A stretch of 64,000 bases of DNA. Source: Perlucidibaca sp. GTDB lineage: Bacteria; Pseudomonadota; Gammaproteobacteria; Pseudomonadales; Moraxellaceae. A program made the position numbers and the translations under genes. Location: assembly GCA_023265995.1 (NCBI GenBank), contig JAHFSA010000009.1, forward strand, positions 78,366 through 142,365, given 5' to 3'. The notes under the pieces are model-generated. The model was not told the origin of the DNA. It saw nothing but the letters and a program-made list of their open reading frames with translations, and ran no database searches. Shown here one piece after another: positions 26,647-36,122 of this stretch. Within the stretch, counting starts at the first letter, position 1. The number at the start of each line of letters is the position of its first letter.

Positions 26647-28011
26647 ATGCAACGCCTCACCGGACTCATGCCGCAGACACACCACCCGATTGCCGCTCTC
26701 AAGCTCAGGCTCAGGATAGCCCCGCTGGCGCTGGCCCTGATGCCGACCACACTCTGGGCCGACACCGGCAGCGAGATTGCCGAGCTCAAGGCCCGCCTGG
26801 CGCAACTGGAACAACAGGTGCAGGCCGCGCGTGCGGAGGCCGCCGCCAGACCCGCGCCGGCACCGGCAGTCGCCGCGACCCCGGCCACCGCGCTGGCCGG
26901 CGGCGTCGGCGACACCAGGGTCAGCCTCAAGGGTTACGTCAAGCTCGATGCCCTCTCGAGCACCTTTTCCGAAGGCGAGGTCGGCCGTGTCACCGGGCGC
27001 GATTTCTACGTGCCCAATGCCATTCCGGTCTTCGGAGCAGCCGGCAGTGGCGCCACCACCGGCGCCAACGGCAAGTCGCGCAACTTCTACGACATGCACG
27101 CCAAGCAGACCCGCTTCATCATCAACACCGATACGCCGACCACCGGCGGCCCGGCCCTGAAGGGCCACATCGAGGTCGACTTCCTGAGTTCGGCGCAGGG
27201 CAACGAGAACGTCACCAACGGCTACAGCCCGGAACTGCGCCAGGCCTTCTTCAGCTACGGCAACTGGATGGCCGGCCAGGCCTGGACCACCTTCCAGGAC
27301 CTCGGCGCGCTGCCGGAAACCATCGATTTCGTGGGCGCCTCCGACGGCACCGTGTTCGGCCGCCAGCCACAGGTCCGCTACAGTCGCGGCCCGTGGCAGG
27401 TCGCCGTGGAAAACAGCCAGACCGTGACCGGCACCACGACCTCGGCCACCGCCATCGAAAGCAATGACAACAGCATGCCCGACCTGGTCGCGCGCTATAC
27501 CCGCAAGGGCGACTTCGGCCATGTCTCGCTGGCCGTGCTCGGCCGCCAGATCAGGAACAAGGACAACACCGTGTCCGACAGCGCCAACGGCTACGGCGTG
27601 TCGTTGTCGGGCAAGATCAAGGTCCTGGGCACGGATGACGTGCGCTTCATGATCACCCATGGCCAGGGCATAGGCCGCTATGTCGGCCTCAACTCCGCCA
27701 ACGACGCCGTGGTCAATGCCGCCGGCGCACTCGACACCATCGACATCACCGCCGGCTATGCGACCTATCGTCACGCCTGGAACGAGAAGCTGCGCTCCAG
27801 TCTCCAGGTCTCCGGCTTCCATGCCGACAACCCCGTCTCGGCCTCGGCCGACGCCACCCGATCGGTGCGCTCCGGCCTGGTCAACCTGATCTACAACGTC
27901 ACCCCGAAACTGGAAGTGGGCGTCGAGGCCATGCACGCCGAACGCGAGGTCAAGGGCGGCGCCGACGGCAGCATGGATCGCCTGCAGTTCATGGCCAGAC
28001 ACAGCTTCTGA
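26647..28011 (+). CDS. DcaP-like outer-membrane porin
   Basis: This 454-residue protein has a signal peptide ending near LMPTTLWA, an N-terminal coiled coil (EIAELKARLAQLEQQVQAAR) with an Ala/Pro-rich linker, then a beta-barrel beginning VSLKGYVKLDAL and ending in the terminal phenylalanine of MARHSF. This layout fits the DcaP family, trimeric channels for dicarboxylates and related acids. It is divergent from acs and shares the inverted repeat, so it may serve uptake of acetate or another organic acid. ATG 26647 is preceded by GGAGA; a longer reading from 26596 lacks a signal peptide at its start. Confidence 0.85.
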   Translation: MQRLTGLMPQTHHPIAALKLRLRIAPLALALMPTTLWADTGSEIAELKARLAQLEQQVQAARAEAAARPAPAPAVAATPATALAGGVGDTRVSLKGYVKLDALSSTFSEGEVGRVTGRDFYVPNAIPVFGAAGSGATTGANGKSRNFYDMHAKQTRFIINTDTPTTGGPALKGHIEVDFLSSAQGNENVTNGYSPELRQAFFSYGNWMAGQAWTTFQDLGALPETIDFVGASDGTVFGRQPQVRYSRGPWQVAVENSQTVTGTTTSATAIESNDNSMPDLVARYTRKGDFGHVSLAVLGRQIRNKDNTVSDSANGYGVSLSGKIKVLGTDDVRFMITHGQGIGRYVGLNSANDAVVNAAGALDTIDITAGYATYRHAWNEKLRSSLQVSGFHADNPVSASADATRSVRSGLVNLIYNVTPKLEVGVEAMHAEREVKGGADGSMDRLQFMARHSF

Positions 28012-28061
28012 AACACCGCGACAGATCACGCCGAACGGCCGAGCCAACCGCTCAGCAGCTT

Positions 28062-28087
28062 GCCCCGCACCCGCGGGGCTTTTTTTT
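28062..28087 (+). terminator. Terminator after the DcaP-like porin
   Basis: A 7-bp GC stem (28062-28068 with 28073-28079) and 4-nt loop is followed by eight T residues. It lies 50 bp past the porin stop. The rest of the gap up to 28229 shows no other clear feature. Confidence 0.9.
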
Positions 28088-28228
28088 GCAATGCTTTCCG
28101 GGGCTTCCGCCAACTAGCCAAGCCGGTCATCCGAAACTTACAATTTGCCTACGACGAGGGGATGGCAAGCTTCATGGAGAGTGACTAGCTTGGGAGACAT
28201 CCACTCGCGAAAACGCTGGAATACGGAC

Positions 28229-28858
28229 ATGCAGCGACTGCGCAAACATGCGGACCGGGGCCTCAAGGTTCTCGACACAATCACGGATGGCCCGCCCTCG
28301 GGCAAGCACCCGCTGCTGGGTACACGCGGCGCCATCGAGCGCCTCGACACGCCGGCATCGCTGCGCGGCGAGCGCCCGCCAGCCATCATCCATGCCGCCA
28401 GCGGCTCGGCCGTCATCGCCCTGGCCTGGGCCGCCTGGGGACTGTTCTGCATCACCATGATCGCCGGTGGCGGTGGCGGCGGCTGGGTCGCCTGGCTCTG
28501 CCTGGGCCTGCTCGGCAGCCTGCGCCAGGCCTCCAACCAGATCACCATCAGCACCTTCGGCGTGTCCTTCCGCGACGGCGTTGCCGGGCATCGTGACCGC
28601 CATCTGCCCTACACCGAGATCGACGCCGTCTGGGCCAGCCGCAGCCTGCTCGGACGCTGGTTCGGCTACGGCCGCATCGGGCTGCACCTGAAGAGCGGAG
28701 AGATCATCTGGAGCCCGGTCATCCACGCGCCCTACGTCGCCAAGCAGGCCGTGGTGCAGGCCGTCACCGGCCGCCGCTCCCTGCTCCTGCCGGTGGTGCA
28801 GCAGCTGCCCATAGGCCCCGTGCCTCCCCGCCCCGACCCCATCCGCGAAGCCAGCTGA
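28229..28858 (+). CDS. Hypothetical membrane protein, possible PH-like domain
   Basis: This 209-residue protein has two adjacent membrane segments (about residues 55-90; GSAVIALAWAAWGLFCITMI and GGWVAWLCLGLLG). A C-terminal beta-rich part (ITISTFGVSFRDG, LPYTEIDAVWAS, GRIGLHLKSGEIIW) looks like a bacterial PH-type domain. No specific function is suggested. The start is uncertain: ATG 28229 has only a weak ribosome-binding site, while TTG codons lie at 28145 and 28190. The gene converges with sthA, 6 bp from its stop. Confidence 0.65.
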   Translation: MQRLRKHADRGLKVLDTITDGPPSGKHPLLGTRGAIERLDTPASLRGERPPAIIHAASGSAVIALAWAAWGLFCITMIAGGGGGGWVAWLCLGLLGSLRQASNQITISTFGVSFRDGVAGHRDRHLPYTEIDAVWASRSLLGRWFGYGRIGLHLKSGEIIWSPVIHAPYVAKQAVVQAVTGRRSLLLPVVQQLPIGPVPPRPDPIREAS

Positions 28859-28864
28859 TCCGCC

Positions 28865-30250
28865 TCAGAACAGCCGGTTGAGACCGTTCAGCGCCGCCAC
28901 GCGATAGGCCTCGGCCATGGTCGGGTAGTTGAAGGTGGTGTTGGCGAAGTAGTCGATGGAGTTGCCGGGCAGATTCATCACCGCCTGACCAATGTGGACA
29001 ATCTCGGCGGCATTGTTGCCAAAGCAGTGTATGCCGAGGATCTCGCGCGTCTCGCGGTGGAACAGGACCTTGAGCATGCCCACGGTATCGCCGGAGATCT
29101 GCGCGCGCGCGAGATGGCGGAAGAAGGACTGCCCGACCTCGTAGGGCACCTTCTCGGCGGTCAGCTGCTTCTCGGTCTTGCCCAGGCAGGAGATCTCCGG
29201 AATGGTGTAGATGCCGGTCGGCACGTCATCGACATGCGGCACATCCTGGCTGCCGGTGATGTGCGCGGCGGCGCAGCGACCCTGGTCATAGGCGGCCGAG
29301 GCCAGCGCCGGCGGCCCGATGACATCGCCGACGGCGAACACATGCGGCGTCACCGTGCGGTACTGCTCGTCGACCGTGATCTGGCCACGGCTGTTGGCCT
29401 GCAGACCGACCGCCTCCAGCGCCAGCGTTTCGGTGTTGCCGGCGCGGCCGTTGCACCAGAGGATGGCATCGGCCTTGATCTTCTTGCCCGACTTCAGATG
29501 CAGCACGACATGGTCGTCGTGCGTCTCGACACGCTCGTACTCTTCCTGGTTGCGGATCAGCACACCGAGATCGCGCAGATAGTGCGAGAGCGCATCGGCG
29601 ATTTCGTCATCGAGATAGGACAGCAACTGCGGCTGCGTGTTGACGAGATCGACCTTGTAGCCGAGGCCGACGAAGATCGACGCGTATTCGCAGCCGATCA
29701 CGCCGGCGCCGTAGATGATCAGCTTCTGCACCGGATAGTCGAGCGTGAGGATCTTGTCGCTGTCGAACACGCGCGAGTGCTTGAAGTCGATATCCTTCGG
29801 CTGATACGGACGGCTGCCGGTGGCGATCACGGCATGCTCGAAGCCTATGCGCTCGTTGATGCCCTCGCTGGTCAGCACCGAGAGGGTGTGATCGTCCTCG
29901 AAGCGGGCCTGGCCGAAATAGAGATCGACGTCATTGCGTTCGAAGAAGCGGTGGTGCGTGCTGACCTGGGTCTCGATGACCTTGTGTGCGCGCGCCAGCA
30001 CCTGTGACAGCGGCACGCTGCGGATCTCGGCCATGCGCGACAGCAGCGGGTCGCGGCGGAAGCGCATGAGGTTGTAGACGGTCTGGCGCAAGGCCTTGGA
30101 GGGAATGGTGCCGACATGGGCGCAGTTGCCGCCGACTTCCCCGAGGGCATCGATGACAGCCACGCGACGACCTTCCTTGACCAGCTTCATGGCCGCCCCT
30201 TCACCCGCCGGGCCGGCACCAATCACCACCACATCGTAACGCGCAAGCAT
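28865..30250 (-). CDS. sthA: Soluble pyridine nucleotide transhydrogenase
   Basis: SthA (461 aa) is a soluble FAD enzyme that exchanges hydride between NADPH and NAD, balancing the two pools. The FAD motif is [20 protein letters not shown] at the N-terminus. The disulfide site of related reductases is reduced to one cysteine ([17 protein letters not shown]), as is usual in SthA. The NAD motif is [17 protein letters not shown], with a typical C-terminal dimer domain. AGGAGG lies 7 nt before ATG 30250; a longer reading from 30274 is rejected for that reason. Confidence 0.95.
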   Translation of the reverse strand: MLARYDVVVIGAGPAGEGAAMKLVKEGRRVAVIDALGEVGGNCAHVGTIPSKALRQTVYNLMRFRRDPLLSRMAEIRSVPLSQVLARAHKVIETQVSTHHRFFERNDVDLYFGQARFEDDHTLSVLTSEGINERIGFEHAVIATGSRPYQPKDIDFKHSRVFDSDKILTLDYPVQKLIIYGAGVIGCEYASIFVGLGYKVDLVNTQPQLLSYLDDEIADALSHYLRDLGVLIRNQEEYERVETHDDHVVLHLKSGKKIKADAILWCNGRAGNTETLALEAVGLQANSRGQITVDEQYRTVTPHVFAVGDVIGPPALASAAYDQGRCAAAHITGSQDVPHVDDVPTGIYTIPEISCLGKTEKQLTAEKVPYEVGQSFFRHLARAQISGDTVGMLKVLFHRETREILGIHCFGNNAAEIVHIGQAVMNLPGNSIDYFANTTFNYPTMAEAYRVAALNGLNRLF

Positions 30251-30408
30251 GCTCAGCCTCCTGTCCATGGCCATAGGTTACGGATTTAAGAAGACTTTGT
30301 CCGGCACAAGGCGACCAAATCGATGCCAAAGTTGTAGCCTGCGGCCATCGTCTTTTCGGCCAATATCCATCGAATGCGCTACACTCGCGCCATCGAGCGA
30401 GGTCCGCC

Positions 30409-31449
30409 ATGAGCCAACAGATCAACCCTCCCACAAGCACCAGCCAGTCACCGCGCCCCGCGCCCGTCGAAGCCGGCGTCAAGCTGCGCGGCGCCGAGAA
30501 GATGGCGCGCATTCCGGTCAAGATCATTCCGACCGAGGAATTGCCGCGCAAGCCGGACTGGATCCGCGTGCGTGTGAAGAATCCGGGCGAGGTGCAGCGC
30601 ATCAAGGCGCTGCTGCGCGAACAGAAGCTGCATACCGTGTGCGAGGAAGCGGCCTGCCCCAACCTCGCCGAGTGCTTCGGCGGCGGCACCGCGACCTTCA
30701 TGATCATGGGCGACATCTGCACCCGTCGCTGCCCGTTCTGCGACGTCGCCCACGGCCGTCCGAACGCGCTCGATGCCGACGAGCCGCGCCATCTCGCCGA
30801 GACCGTCGCCAACCTCAAGCTCAAGTACGTCGTGGTCACTTCGGTCGACCGCGATGACCTCAAGGACGGCGGCGCCCAGCACTTCGTCGACTGCATCACC
30901 GAAGTGCGCAAGCTCAACCCGACCACGAAGATGGAAATTCTGGTGCCGGACTTCCGCGGCCGCATGGACATCGCCCTGCGCCTGATCAGCGAATGCCCGC
31001 CGGATGTCTTCAACCACAACATCGAAACCGTGCCGCGCCTGTACAAGGCCATCCGCCCGGGCTCCGACTACCAGCACTCGCTGCAGCTGCTCAAGCGCTT
31101 CAAGCAGGAGCGCCCGGACATCGCCACCAAGTGCGGCCTCATGGTCGGCATCGGCGAGACCGAAGAGGAAGTCATGGCCCTGCTCGACGACCTCAAGGCC
31201 CACGATGTAGACCTCGTCACCATCGGCCAGTACCTGCAGCCGTCGAAGACGCATGCGCCGGTCGACCGCTTCGTGCATCCGGACGAATTCGCCCGCTACG
31301 CCGCCTACGGCCGCCAGCTCGGCTTCCGCAACATCGCCAGCGGCCCCATGGTGCGCTCGTCCTATCACGCCGACCTGCAGTTCGACGGTGTCGATGTCGT
31401 CGCCCGCTACGAAGCCGGCGTGAAAACCTTCCAGCCCGACCAGGCCTGA
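30409..31449 (+). CDS. lipA: Lipoyl synthase
   Basis: LipA (346 aa) inserts two sulfur atoms into octanoyl groups on lipoyl domains. It shows the auxiliary cluster motif [12 protein letters not shown], the radical-SAM motif [10 protein letters not shown] and the C-terminal serine ligand region [12 protein letters not shown] lies 6 nt before ATG 30409. A candidate -10 (TACACT, 30380-30385) lies upstream. The DedA-PAP2 gene follows after 10 bp, so the two may be co-transcribed. Confidence 0.97.
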   Translation: MSQQINPPTSTSQSPRPAPVEAGVKLRGAEKMARIPVKIIPTEELPRKPDWIRVRVKNPGEVQRIKALLREQKLHTVCEEAACPNLAECFGGGTATFMIMGDICTRRCPFCDVAHGRPNALDADEPRHLAETVANLKLKYVVVTSVDRDDLKDGGAQHFVDCITEVRKLNPTTKMEILVPDFRGRMDIALRLISECPPDVFNHNIETVPRLYKAIRPGSDYQHSLQLLKRFKQERPDIATKCGLMVGIGETEEEVMALLDDLKAHDVDLVTIGQYLQPSKTHAPVDRFVHPDEFARYAAYGRQLGFRNIASGPMVRSSYHADLQFDGVDVVARYEAGVKTFQPDQA

Positions 31450-31459
31450 CCGCCGCGCT

Positions 31460-32881
31460 ATGTCCCTGAGCGAGACGTGGTGGGCCTGGCGTGACTGGCT
31501 GATGCAGCATCCGGACTGGATACTGCTGCTGATCTTCGGACTCGCCGCCCTCGAGGCGGTGGCCGTGATCGGCTCCATCATCCCCGCCGTGCCCATCATG
31601 CTGGCGCTCACCCTGCTCGCCGGCAGCTCCGAGCTGCATCTGCCCACGGTGCTGGTCGCGGCCATGCTCGGCGCCATGGCCGGAGATGGCGTCAGCTATG
31701 CCATAGGCCATCATTTCAAGCATCGCATCGAGGATGTCTGGCCGTTCCGCACGCACCCGCACTGGCTCTCCGCCAGCGAGGCCTTCGTGCAGAAGCACGG
31801 CGGCAAGAGTCTGATCTTCGGCCGCTTCATCGGCCCCATACGCGCCTTCGTGCCCATGGCCGCCGGCATCTTCCAGATGCCCTTCCGCCGCTTCCTCTGG
31901 TTCAACTTCATTTCCGCCGTGGCCTGGGCGCCACCCAACATCCTGCCCGGCTACATCGCCGGCGCGGCGGTGACCAATCACTACATGCCGGGCCGCCTGC
32001 AGCTGGCCTTCGTCGGCAGCATCCTGATCGCGGTCGCGCTGCTGCTCTGGCTGCTGCCCTGGATGAAGTCGAGCACGCGGCGCTGGCGCCAGGGCCATGC
32101 CCCGCGCAATGCCGGCATCTACTTCGCCGCCGACGGACGCCCGGAAAACCAGGTCATGTCCGGCCTCCTCGCGCTCATCGGCGTGCTCGGCTTCATTGCC
32201 ATCGCGGTCTCGCTGCCGGCACTGCGCGGCTGGGACATGACCATCGCACGCGAACTCATGCATCTGCGCCAGCCGGCCATCGACTATCTCTTCCTGGTGT
32301 TCTCGCTGCTCGGCGACCGCAACGCCCTGCTCACCCTCGGCGGCCTGCTCGGACTCTGGCTGGCCCTGCGCCGGCAATGGCGCATGCTCGGCTTCCTGGT
32401 GGTCATTGCCGCTCTCTGCCTGATCCTGCCCAACGCGCTCAAGCAGCTGTTCACGGTGCCGCGTCCGCAGCTGGCCGCGCTGCCGCCGGCCTCCTGGTCC
32501 TTCCCCAGCGCCCATGCCTTCAATGCCACCGTGATCTGGGGCTTCCTCTACGTCATGGTCAGCCGCCAGATGCACGAAAGCCTGCGCCCCTGGGCGCTAG
32601 GCATCAGCCTGACGCTGATCATCTTCACCGCCGTCTCGCGGCCCTTCCTCGGCGTGCACTGGACCACCGACGTGATGGCCGGACTCAGCCTCGGACTGGC
32701 CTTTCTGGCGCTGCTGCGCTGGGCCTGGTATCGCGGTGACGGCCTCACCGACCTGCCGGTCTGGGAGCCCCCGCTGGCCATCCTGATCAGCGTCATGATC
32801 ACCGCGCAGATCTGGATCTGGCCGAACTGGCCGCACGCCCTCATGCGCTTCGCGCATCTGCCGGAACTGGGCCCGGCCTGA
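31460..32881 (+). CDS. DedA-family / PAP2 phosphatase fusion membrane protein
   Basis: This 473-residue membrane protein joins an N-terminal DedA/SNARE-associated domain (about 1-215; GDGVSYAIGHH, FGRFIGPIRAFVPMAAG) to a C-terminal PAP2 lipid phosphatase domain. The PAP2 triad motifs are complete: K-x6-RP (KQLFTVPRP), PSAH (WSFPSAHAF) and SR-x5-H-x3-D (SRPFLGVHWTTD). It likely dephosphorylates a lipid such as undecaprenyl pyrophosphate and may also flip lipid carriers, as proposed for DedA proteins. It begins 10 bp after lipA. Confidence 0.9.
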   Translation: MSLSETWWAWRDWLMQHPDWILLLIFGLAALEAVAVIGSIIPAVPIMLALTLLAGSSELHLPTVLVAAMLGAMAGDGVSYAIGHHFKHRIEDVWPFRTHPHWLSASEAFVQKHGGKSLIFGRFIGPIRAFVPMAAGIFQMPFRRFLWFNFISAVAWAPPNILPGYIAGAAVTNHYMPGRLQLAFVGSILIAVALLLWLLPWMKSSTRRWRQGHAPRNAGIYFAADGRPENQVMSGLLALIGVLGFIAIAVSLPALRGWDMTIARELMHLRQPAIDYLFLVFSLLGDRNALLTLGGLLGLWLALRRQWRMLGFLVVIAALCLILPNALKQLFTVPRPQLAALPPASWSFPSAHAFNATVIWGFLYVMVSRQMHESLRPWALGISLTLIIFTAVSRPFLGVHWTTDVMAGLSLGLAFLALLRWAWYRGDGLTDLPVWEPPLAILISVMITAQIWIWPNWPHALMRFAHLPELGPA

Positions 32882-32964
32882 GGGCCATCGCCAGGGCCGG
32901 TACGCGACAGCACCGGCATGACGTTATAGTCTGAGCCATTCCGCTGACTGCCAGCCGAGACACC

Positions 32965-33510
32965 ATGACGCGACGCGCAACCCCTCTTGCCCGCCAGAGC
33001 GCCGCTCCGGCGACCACGGCCGACCTCTTTGGCGGCCTGCATGTGCACACGCCGGAAGGCGACCTGCCGGCGGCCAGAATAGACATAGGCTGGAGCGCCT
33101 GGCGCACCGCCCTGGCAGCGACGGCCGGACGCTGGCAACGCTGGCGCTTCTGGTTCGCGCTGTGGCGGCACTTCGGCAAGGCCCGCTATCTCGTTCAGGT
33201 CGACAGCCAGTACCGCATCGCCACCAGCCTGCGCATATGCAAGCGCGTCGGCGGGCCGGGCATGGAGGTGTTGCTGCTGCAATCGGCGACGCCCTGGCAG
33301 GGCCTGTGGCAGCGTCTGCACCGCAGCGGCGGCGGAGGTCAGCGCATCAGTCTGCAGGGCAGCAGGGTCGTCGTGTCACGGCATCCGGCAGGGCTCGCCG
33401 CGGCCGTGCTGCCGCCGGCCTCCGCTGCCACGGCGACTGCCGACTGCCCCGAGGCAGTGCTCGATGGCGAGCGCCGCTGCAGCCTGCCGCTGGACATCAG
33501 GGATCACTGA
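32965..33510 (+). CDS. Hypothetical protein
   Basis: I do not recognise this 181-residue protein. It has the segment DLFGGLHVHTPEGDL near the N-terminus, a Trp/Arg-rich stretch (RWQRWRFWFALWRHFG) around residues 56-71 that may contact membrane or nucleic acid, and no signal peptide or clear membrane helix. Two C-terminal cysteines are visible (ATADCPEAV, GERRCSLPL). It is separated from the DedA-PAP2 gene by 83 bp and converges with the peptidase gene. Codon use looks like its neighbours. Confidence 0.6.
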   Translation: MTRRATPLARQSAAPATTADLFGGLHVHTPEGDLPAARIDIGWSAWRTALAATAGRWQRWRFWFALWRHFGKARYLVQVDSQYRIATSLRICKRVGGPGMEVLLLQSATPWQGLWQRLHRSGGGGQRISLQGSRVVVSRHPAGLAAAVLPPASAATATADCPEAVLDGERRCSLPLDIRDH

Positions 33511-33516
33511 CCAGTA

Positions 33517-33532
33517 ATCCCTGAGCAGGGAT
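33517..33532. terminator. Short hairpin between converging genes
   Basis: ATCCCTGAGCAGGGAT forms a 7-bp stem with a 2-nt loop between the two convergent stop codons (33510 and 33532). No T run is present, so terminator activity is uncertain. Confidence 0.3.
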
Positions 33533-34452
33533 CAGTGGAGATCGGCTTCGACGGCGCGCAGGGTATCGCGGATTTCCGCACGGTCAGCCTGCTCCAGCGC
33601 GCGCCGCACCAGTGGCAGCGCCTCGCGGGCACGGCCGTCGCGACGCAGCAGATCGGCCAGGTTGTTGAGCAGCCACGGTTGCTCGGGCATGGCCACCAGG
33701 CCCTGCCGCAAAGCCCCCTCTCCCGCCTTCAGACCGTGCTCGCGTTCGCTCACCTCGGCCAGCGCCAGCCATAGCGCCAGCCCCTGCGGCCAGCGCTGCA
33801 CGGCGCGCTGCAGGCCGGTCAGGGCCGGCACCGGCGCCGGACGCGCCATGGCCAGCAACTGACGAGTCACCTCGACCTCGGAGACCGAGGCCGGCCAGTC
33901 GCCATCCACCGGCAACAGGCGGATGGCCCAGCGCTCGCCACGCGTCCAGGTGCGATCCAGCACAGACCAGGTCTCGACCAGGCGACGCTGACTTCCGGAG
34001 CGCAGCACGACCTCGCCACGAGCGGCATCGACACCGATCAGCACCGCGTAATGCCAGACCGGCAACCACGACAGACCGTTGTTCTGCAGCACGATGACCG
34101 GCGAGCCTTCGGCCACGGCATCGGCCAGCGCCCGCAGGGTGGCGGGCAGCTTTTCGGGAATGAAGCCGCGCAGGCGTGACTGCGCCACCAGCTCGTCAGT
34201 CAGCGAGCCCTGGCGGCCAGGAAGATAGAGATCGGGAGCCAATGCTTCCGGCGTGACAGGATGGCCGAGATAGCTCATGACCATGGCCAGCGTGGCCGGC
34301 CCGCACTGGTAGTCGGCCTGCGGGTAGAACGGCACCCCGGTCAGTTCCGCCGAGGTCGGGGGATGTTCGCGCATGACCAGCGCCTGCGTGGTCATGCAGG
34401 CGCTGAGCAGGAGCGGCAGCATGGCCGCCAGGATGAGCACCAGGCGGCGCAT
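33532..34452 (-). CDS. PA2778-family lipoprotein cysteine peptidase with TPR region
   Basis: This 306-residue protein has a lipoprotein signal (LLLSAC, lipid Cys19), a C39-like papain-fold peptidase domain and a C-terminal helical repeat (TPR-like) region. The catalytic Cys50 lies in YPQADYQCGPATLAMVM and the His134 in VWHYAVLIGVD. It should act in the periplasm, anchored to a membrane. The gene starts 11 bp after the PA2779-like gene, a pairing known in Pseudomonas, but the substrate is unknown. ATG 34452 has GAGG 8 nt upstream; a TTG at 34467 overlapping the previous stop is rejected. Confidence 0.88.
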   Translation of the reverse strand: MRRLVLILAAMLPLLLSACMTTQALVMREHPPTSAELTGVPFYPQADYQCGPATLAMVMSYLGHPVTPEALAPDLYLPGRQGSLTDELVAQSRLRGFIPEKLPATLRALADAVAEGSPVIVLQNNGLSWLPVWHYAVLIGVDAARGEVVLRSGSQRRLVETWSVLDRTWTRGERWAIRLLPVDGDWPASVSEVEVTRQLLAMARPAPVPALTGLQRAVQRWPQGLALWLALAEVSEREHGLKAGEGALRQGLVAMPEQPWLLNNLADLLRRDGRAREALPLVRRALEQADRAEIRDTLRAVEADLH

Positions 34453-34463
34453 GATGCGAAACC

Positions 34464-34862
34464 TCAACGCATGGAGCGGGTGAACGGGAAGACCTTGGTC
34501 AGGCCGAGCAGGTCGGTCACCAGCAGCAGCACGAAGATGAAGACCAGAGCGCCGACGAGGCCGTCGCCCGCGGCCTGGGCCTGGTCAATGCGACCATGCA
34601 GGCGCAGCACTTCCTCGTCGGAGAGCGCGGACACACGCTCCACGGCCTGGGCGCTGTCGACGCCCATGCGGGTCAGTTCCTGACGGACATCATCACGCTG
34701 CAGCCAGGACACCACTTCGGCGCGCTGCTGGCTGGTGGCGGCACTGATGCTCATCTGCATGGCCTGGTCGGCCGAAATCGGGGCGGCTGCGGCAACCACG
34801 CTCCAGAAGCTGGTGGAAAGCATGAGCACGCCGGCAGTGGCGGCACGAAAGGTCTTGTTCAT
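34464..34862 (-). CDS. PA2779-family protein
   Basis: This 132-residue protein has a signal peptide ending near VVAAAAP, a helical middle part (QQRAEVVSWLQRDDVRQEL), a conserved-looking ALSDEEV segment, and one hydrophobic helix near the C-terminus (GALVFIFVLLLVTDLLGLTK). It precedes and is likely co-transcribed with the C39-like peptidase. The function is unknown. A Gly-Asp-Gly stretch just before the hydrophobic segment makes it a conceivable peptidase substrate, which is inference only. Confidence 0.85.
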   Translation of the reverse strand: MNKTFRAATAGVLMLSTSFWSVVAAAAPISADQAMQMSISAATSQQRAEVVSWLQRDDVRQELTRMGVDSAQAVERVSALSDEEVLRLHGRIDQAQAAGDGLVGALVFIFVLLLVTDLLGLTKVFPFTRSMR

Positions 34863-34922
34863 GAAGATGTCTCCTTTGAGATGGCTCGTTGAACATACAC
34901 GAGACGCATCGGTTCCTGATAC

Positions 34923-35570
34923 TCAGCCGCGACGATCGGCCACGAAAGGATTGTGACGCCGCTCCTGGCCGATGGTTGACATGGGACCGTGGCCCGGCAC
35001 GAAACGCATGGCGTCGGGCAGCGACCAGAGCTCGCGGCGGATGGCATCGATCAGGGTTTGATGATCGCCGAGCGGGAAGTCGGTGCGGCCTATGGAGCCG
35101 GCGAAGAGGACATCTCCGACAAAGCTGACACCGGCGGACTCGGAGATGAACACGACATGTCCGGGCGTGTGCCCCGGGCAATGACGCACGCTCAGGGTCT
35201 CGGCGCCGACATTGACCTCATGGCCCTGATCGAGCCAGCGCGTGGGCTGGAACGGACGCGAATCCGGGAAGCGGAACATGCGCGACTGGTCCGCCAGGCG
35301 ATCGATCCAGAACTGGTCGCCCGTATGCGGGCCCTCGACCGGCAGCTGCAGACGTTCGGCCAGCTCGGCGACCGCGCCGGCATGATCGATGTGGGCGTGG
35401 GTGACGAGCAGCTTGGTCAGCGTCACGCCTTCGGCCTCGACCAGCGCCAGCAGCTTGTCGATGTCGCCGCCGGCATCGACCAGGGCCGCCTCGCGCGTCT
35501 TGTCACACCAGATCAGGCTGCAGTTCTGCTCGAAGGCGGTCACCGGCAGGATACGAAAACGCAAAGTCAT
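34923..35570 (-). CDS. MBL-fold metallo-hydrolase (glyoxalase II-like, YcbL type)
   Basis: This 215-residue protein has the metallo-beta-lactamase signature THAHIDHAG, a second histidine motif CPGHTPGH, Asp in FVGDVLFAG, and the C-terminal FVPGHGPMSTIG. The size and order match the short glyoxalase II-like proteins related to YcbL, which hydrolyse thioesters such as S-lactoylglutathione at a dinuclear metal site. ATG 35570 abuts the stop of the upstream hot-dog protein gene, so the two form an operon. Confidence 0.9.
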   Translation of the reverse strand: MTLRFRILPVTAFEQNCSLIWCDKTREAALVDAGGDIDKLLALVEAEGVTLTKLLVTHAHIDHAGAVAELAERLQLPVEGPHTGDQFWIDRLADQSRMFRFPDSRPFQPTRWLDQGHEVNVGAETLSVRHCPGHTPGHVVFISESAGVSFVGDVLFAGSIGRTDFPLGDHQTLIDAIRRELWSLPDAMRFVPGHGPMSTIGQERRHNPFVADRRG

Positions 35571-36071
35571 TCAAGGACTCTCCGACAGGGGTTGCGCGGA
35601 TGCCTGGCTCGCCGCCGACGGGCGCAGCGCCGGCTTCAGGCGGACATAGCGGGTCTTGTGCACGCGCGCCACGATCTTGCCATCCTCGCCCAGCACAGCG
35701 ACGTCGAACTCCGGGCGATGCGCCAGGCCATCGGCGGCGGCGGCGCGGATCGCCTCGACACGCGCCGCATCCAGTCTGAAAGCGGCATGCACCGTGCCCT
35801 GCCCCGGACTGACGAACTCGATGTGCGCGGACTGGTCCCAGACCAGATAATCGGGCCCGAGAATGCGCATGAGCATGAGCATGTAGAACGGGTCGACCAT
35901 GCTGTAGAGACTGCCGCCGAAATGGGTGCCGACGGCGTTGCCGTTCCACGGCCGCATGCGCATGACGACATCGATCTCGAGGAAGTCGGCGCTGATGCGT
36001 TCAACATGGACGCCGGAACCCAGATAGGGCCCGTACAGATTCAGCCACCATCTCATCAGCCTCTCTCGCAC
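35571..36071 (-). CDS. DUF4442 hot-dog-fold protein (putative thioesterase)
   Basis: This protein of about 166 residues has a hot-dog fold of the DUF4442/PaaI-like group: GTHFGGSLYSMVDPFYMLML forms the central helix and YLVWDQSAHIEFVSPG the following strands. It probably hydrolyses or binds an acyl-CoA. The start is chosen as GTG 36071, because GAGGAG lies 6 nt upstream. ATG 36077 is directly against that ribosome-binding site, and ATG 36056 is another option. It is followed with no gap by the MBL hydrolase gene. Confidence 0.85.
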   Translation of the reverse strand: MRERLMRWWLNLYGPYLGSGVHVERISADFLEIDVVMRMRPWNGNAVGTHFGGSLYSMVDPFYMLMLMRILGPDYLVWDQSAHIEFVSPGQGTVHAAFRLDAARVEAIRAAAADGLAHRPEFDVAVLGEDGKIVARVHKTRYVRLKPALRPSAASQASAQPLSESP

Positions 36072-36122
36072 AAACATCTCCTCGGGTATGATGTGGGCCT
36101 GTTTTCAGGGGAGAAATCTATC

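Noticed and set aside
34989..36122. Long N-terminal extension in frame with yajQ
   Set aside because: It lies antisense to the MBL and DUF4442 genes and is not part of the YajQ family; ATG 36123 has its own ribosome-binding site.
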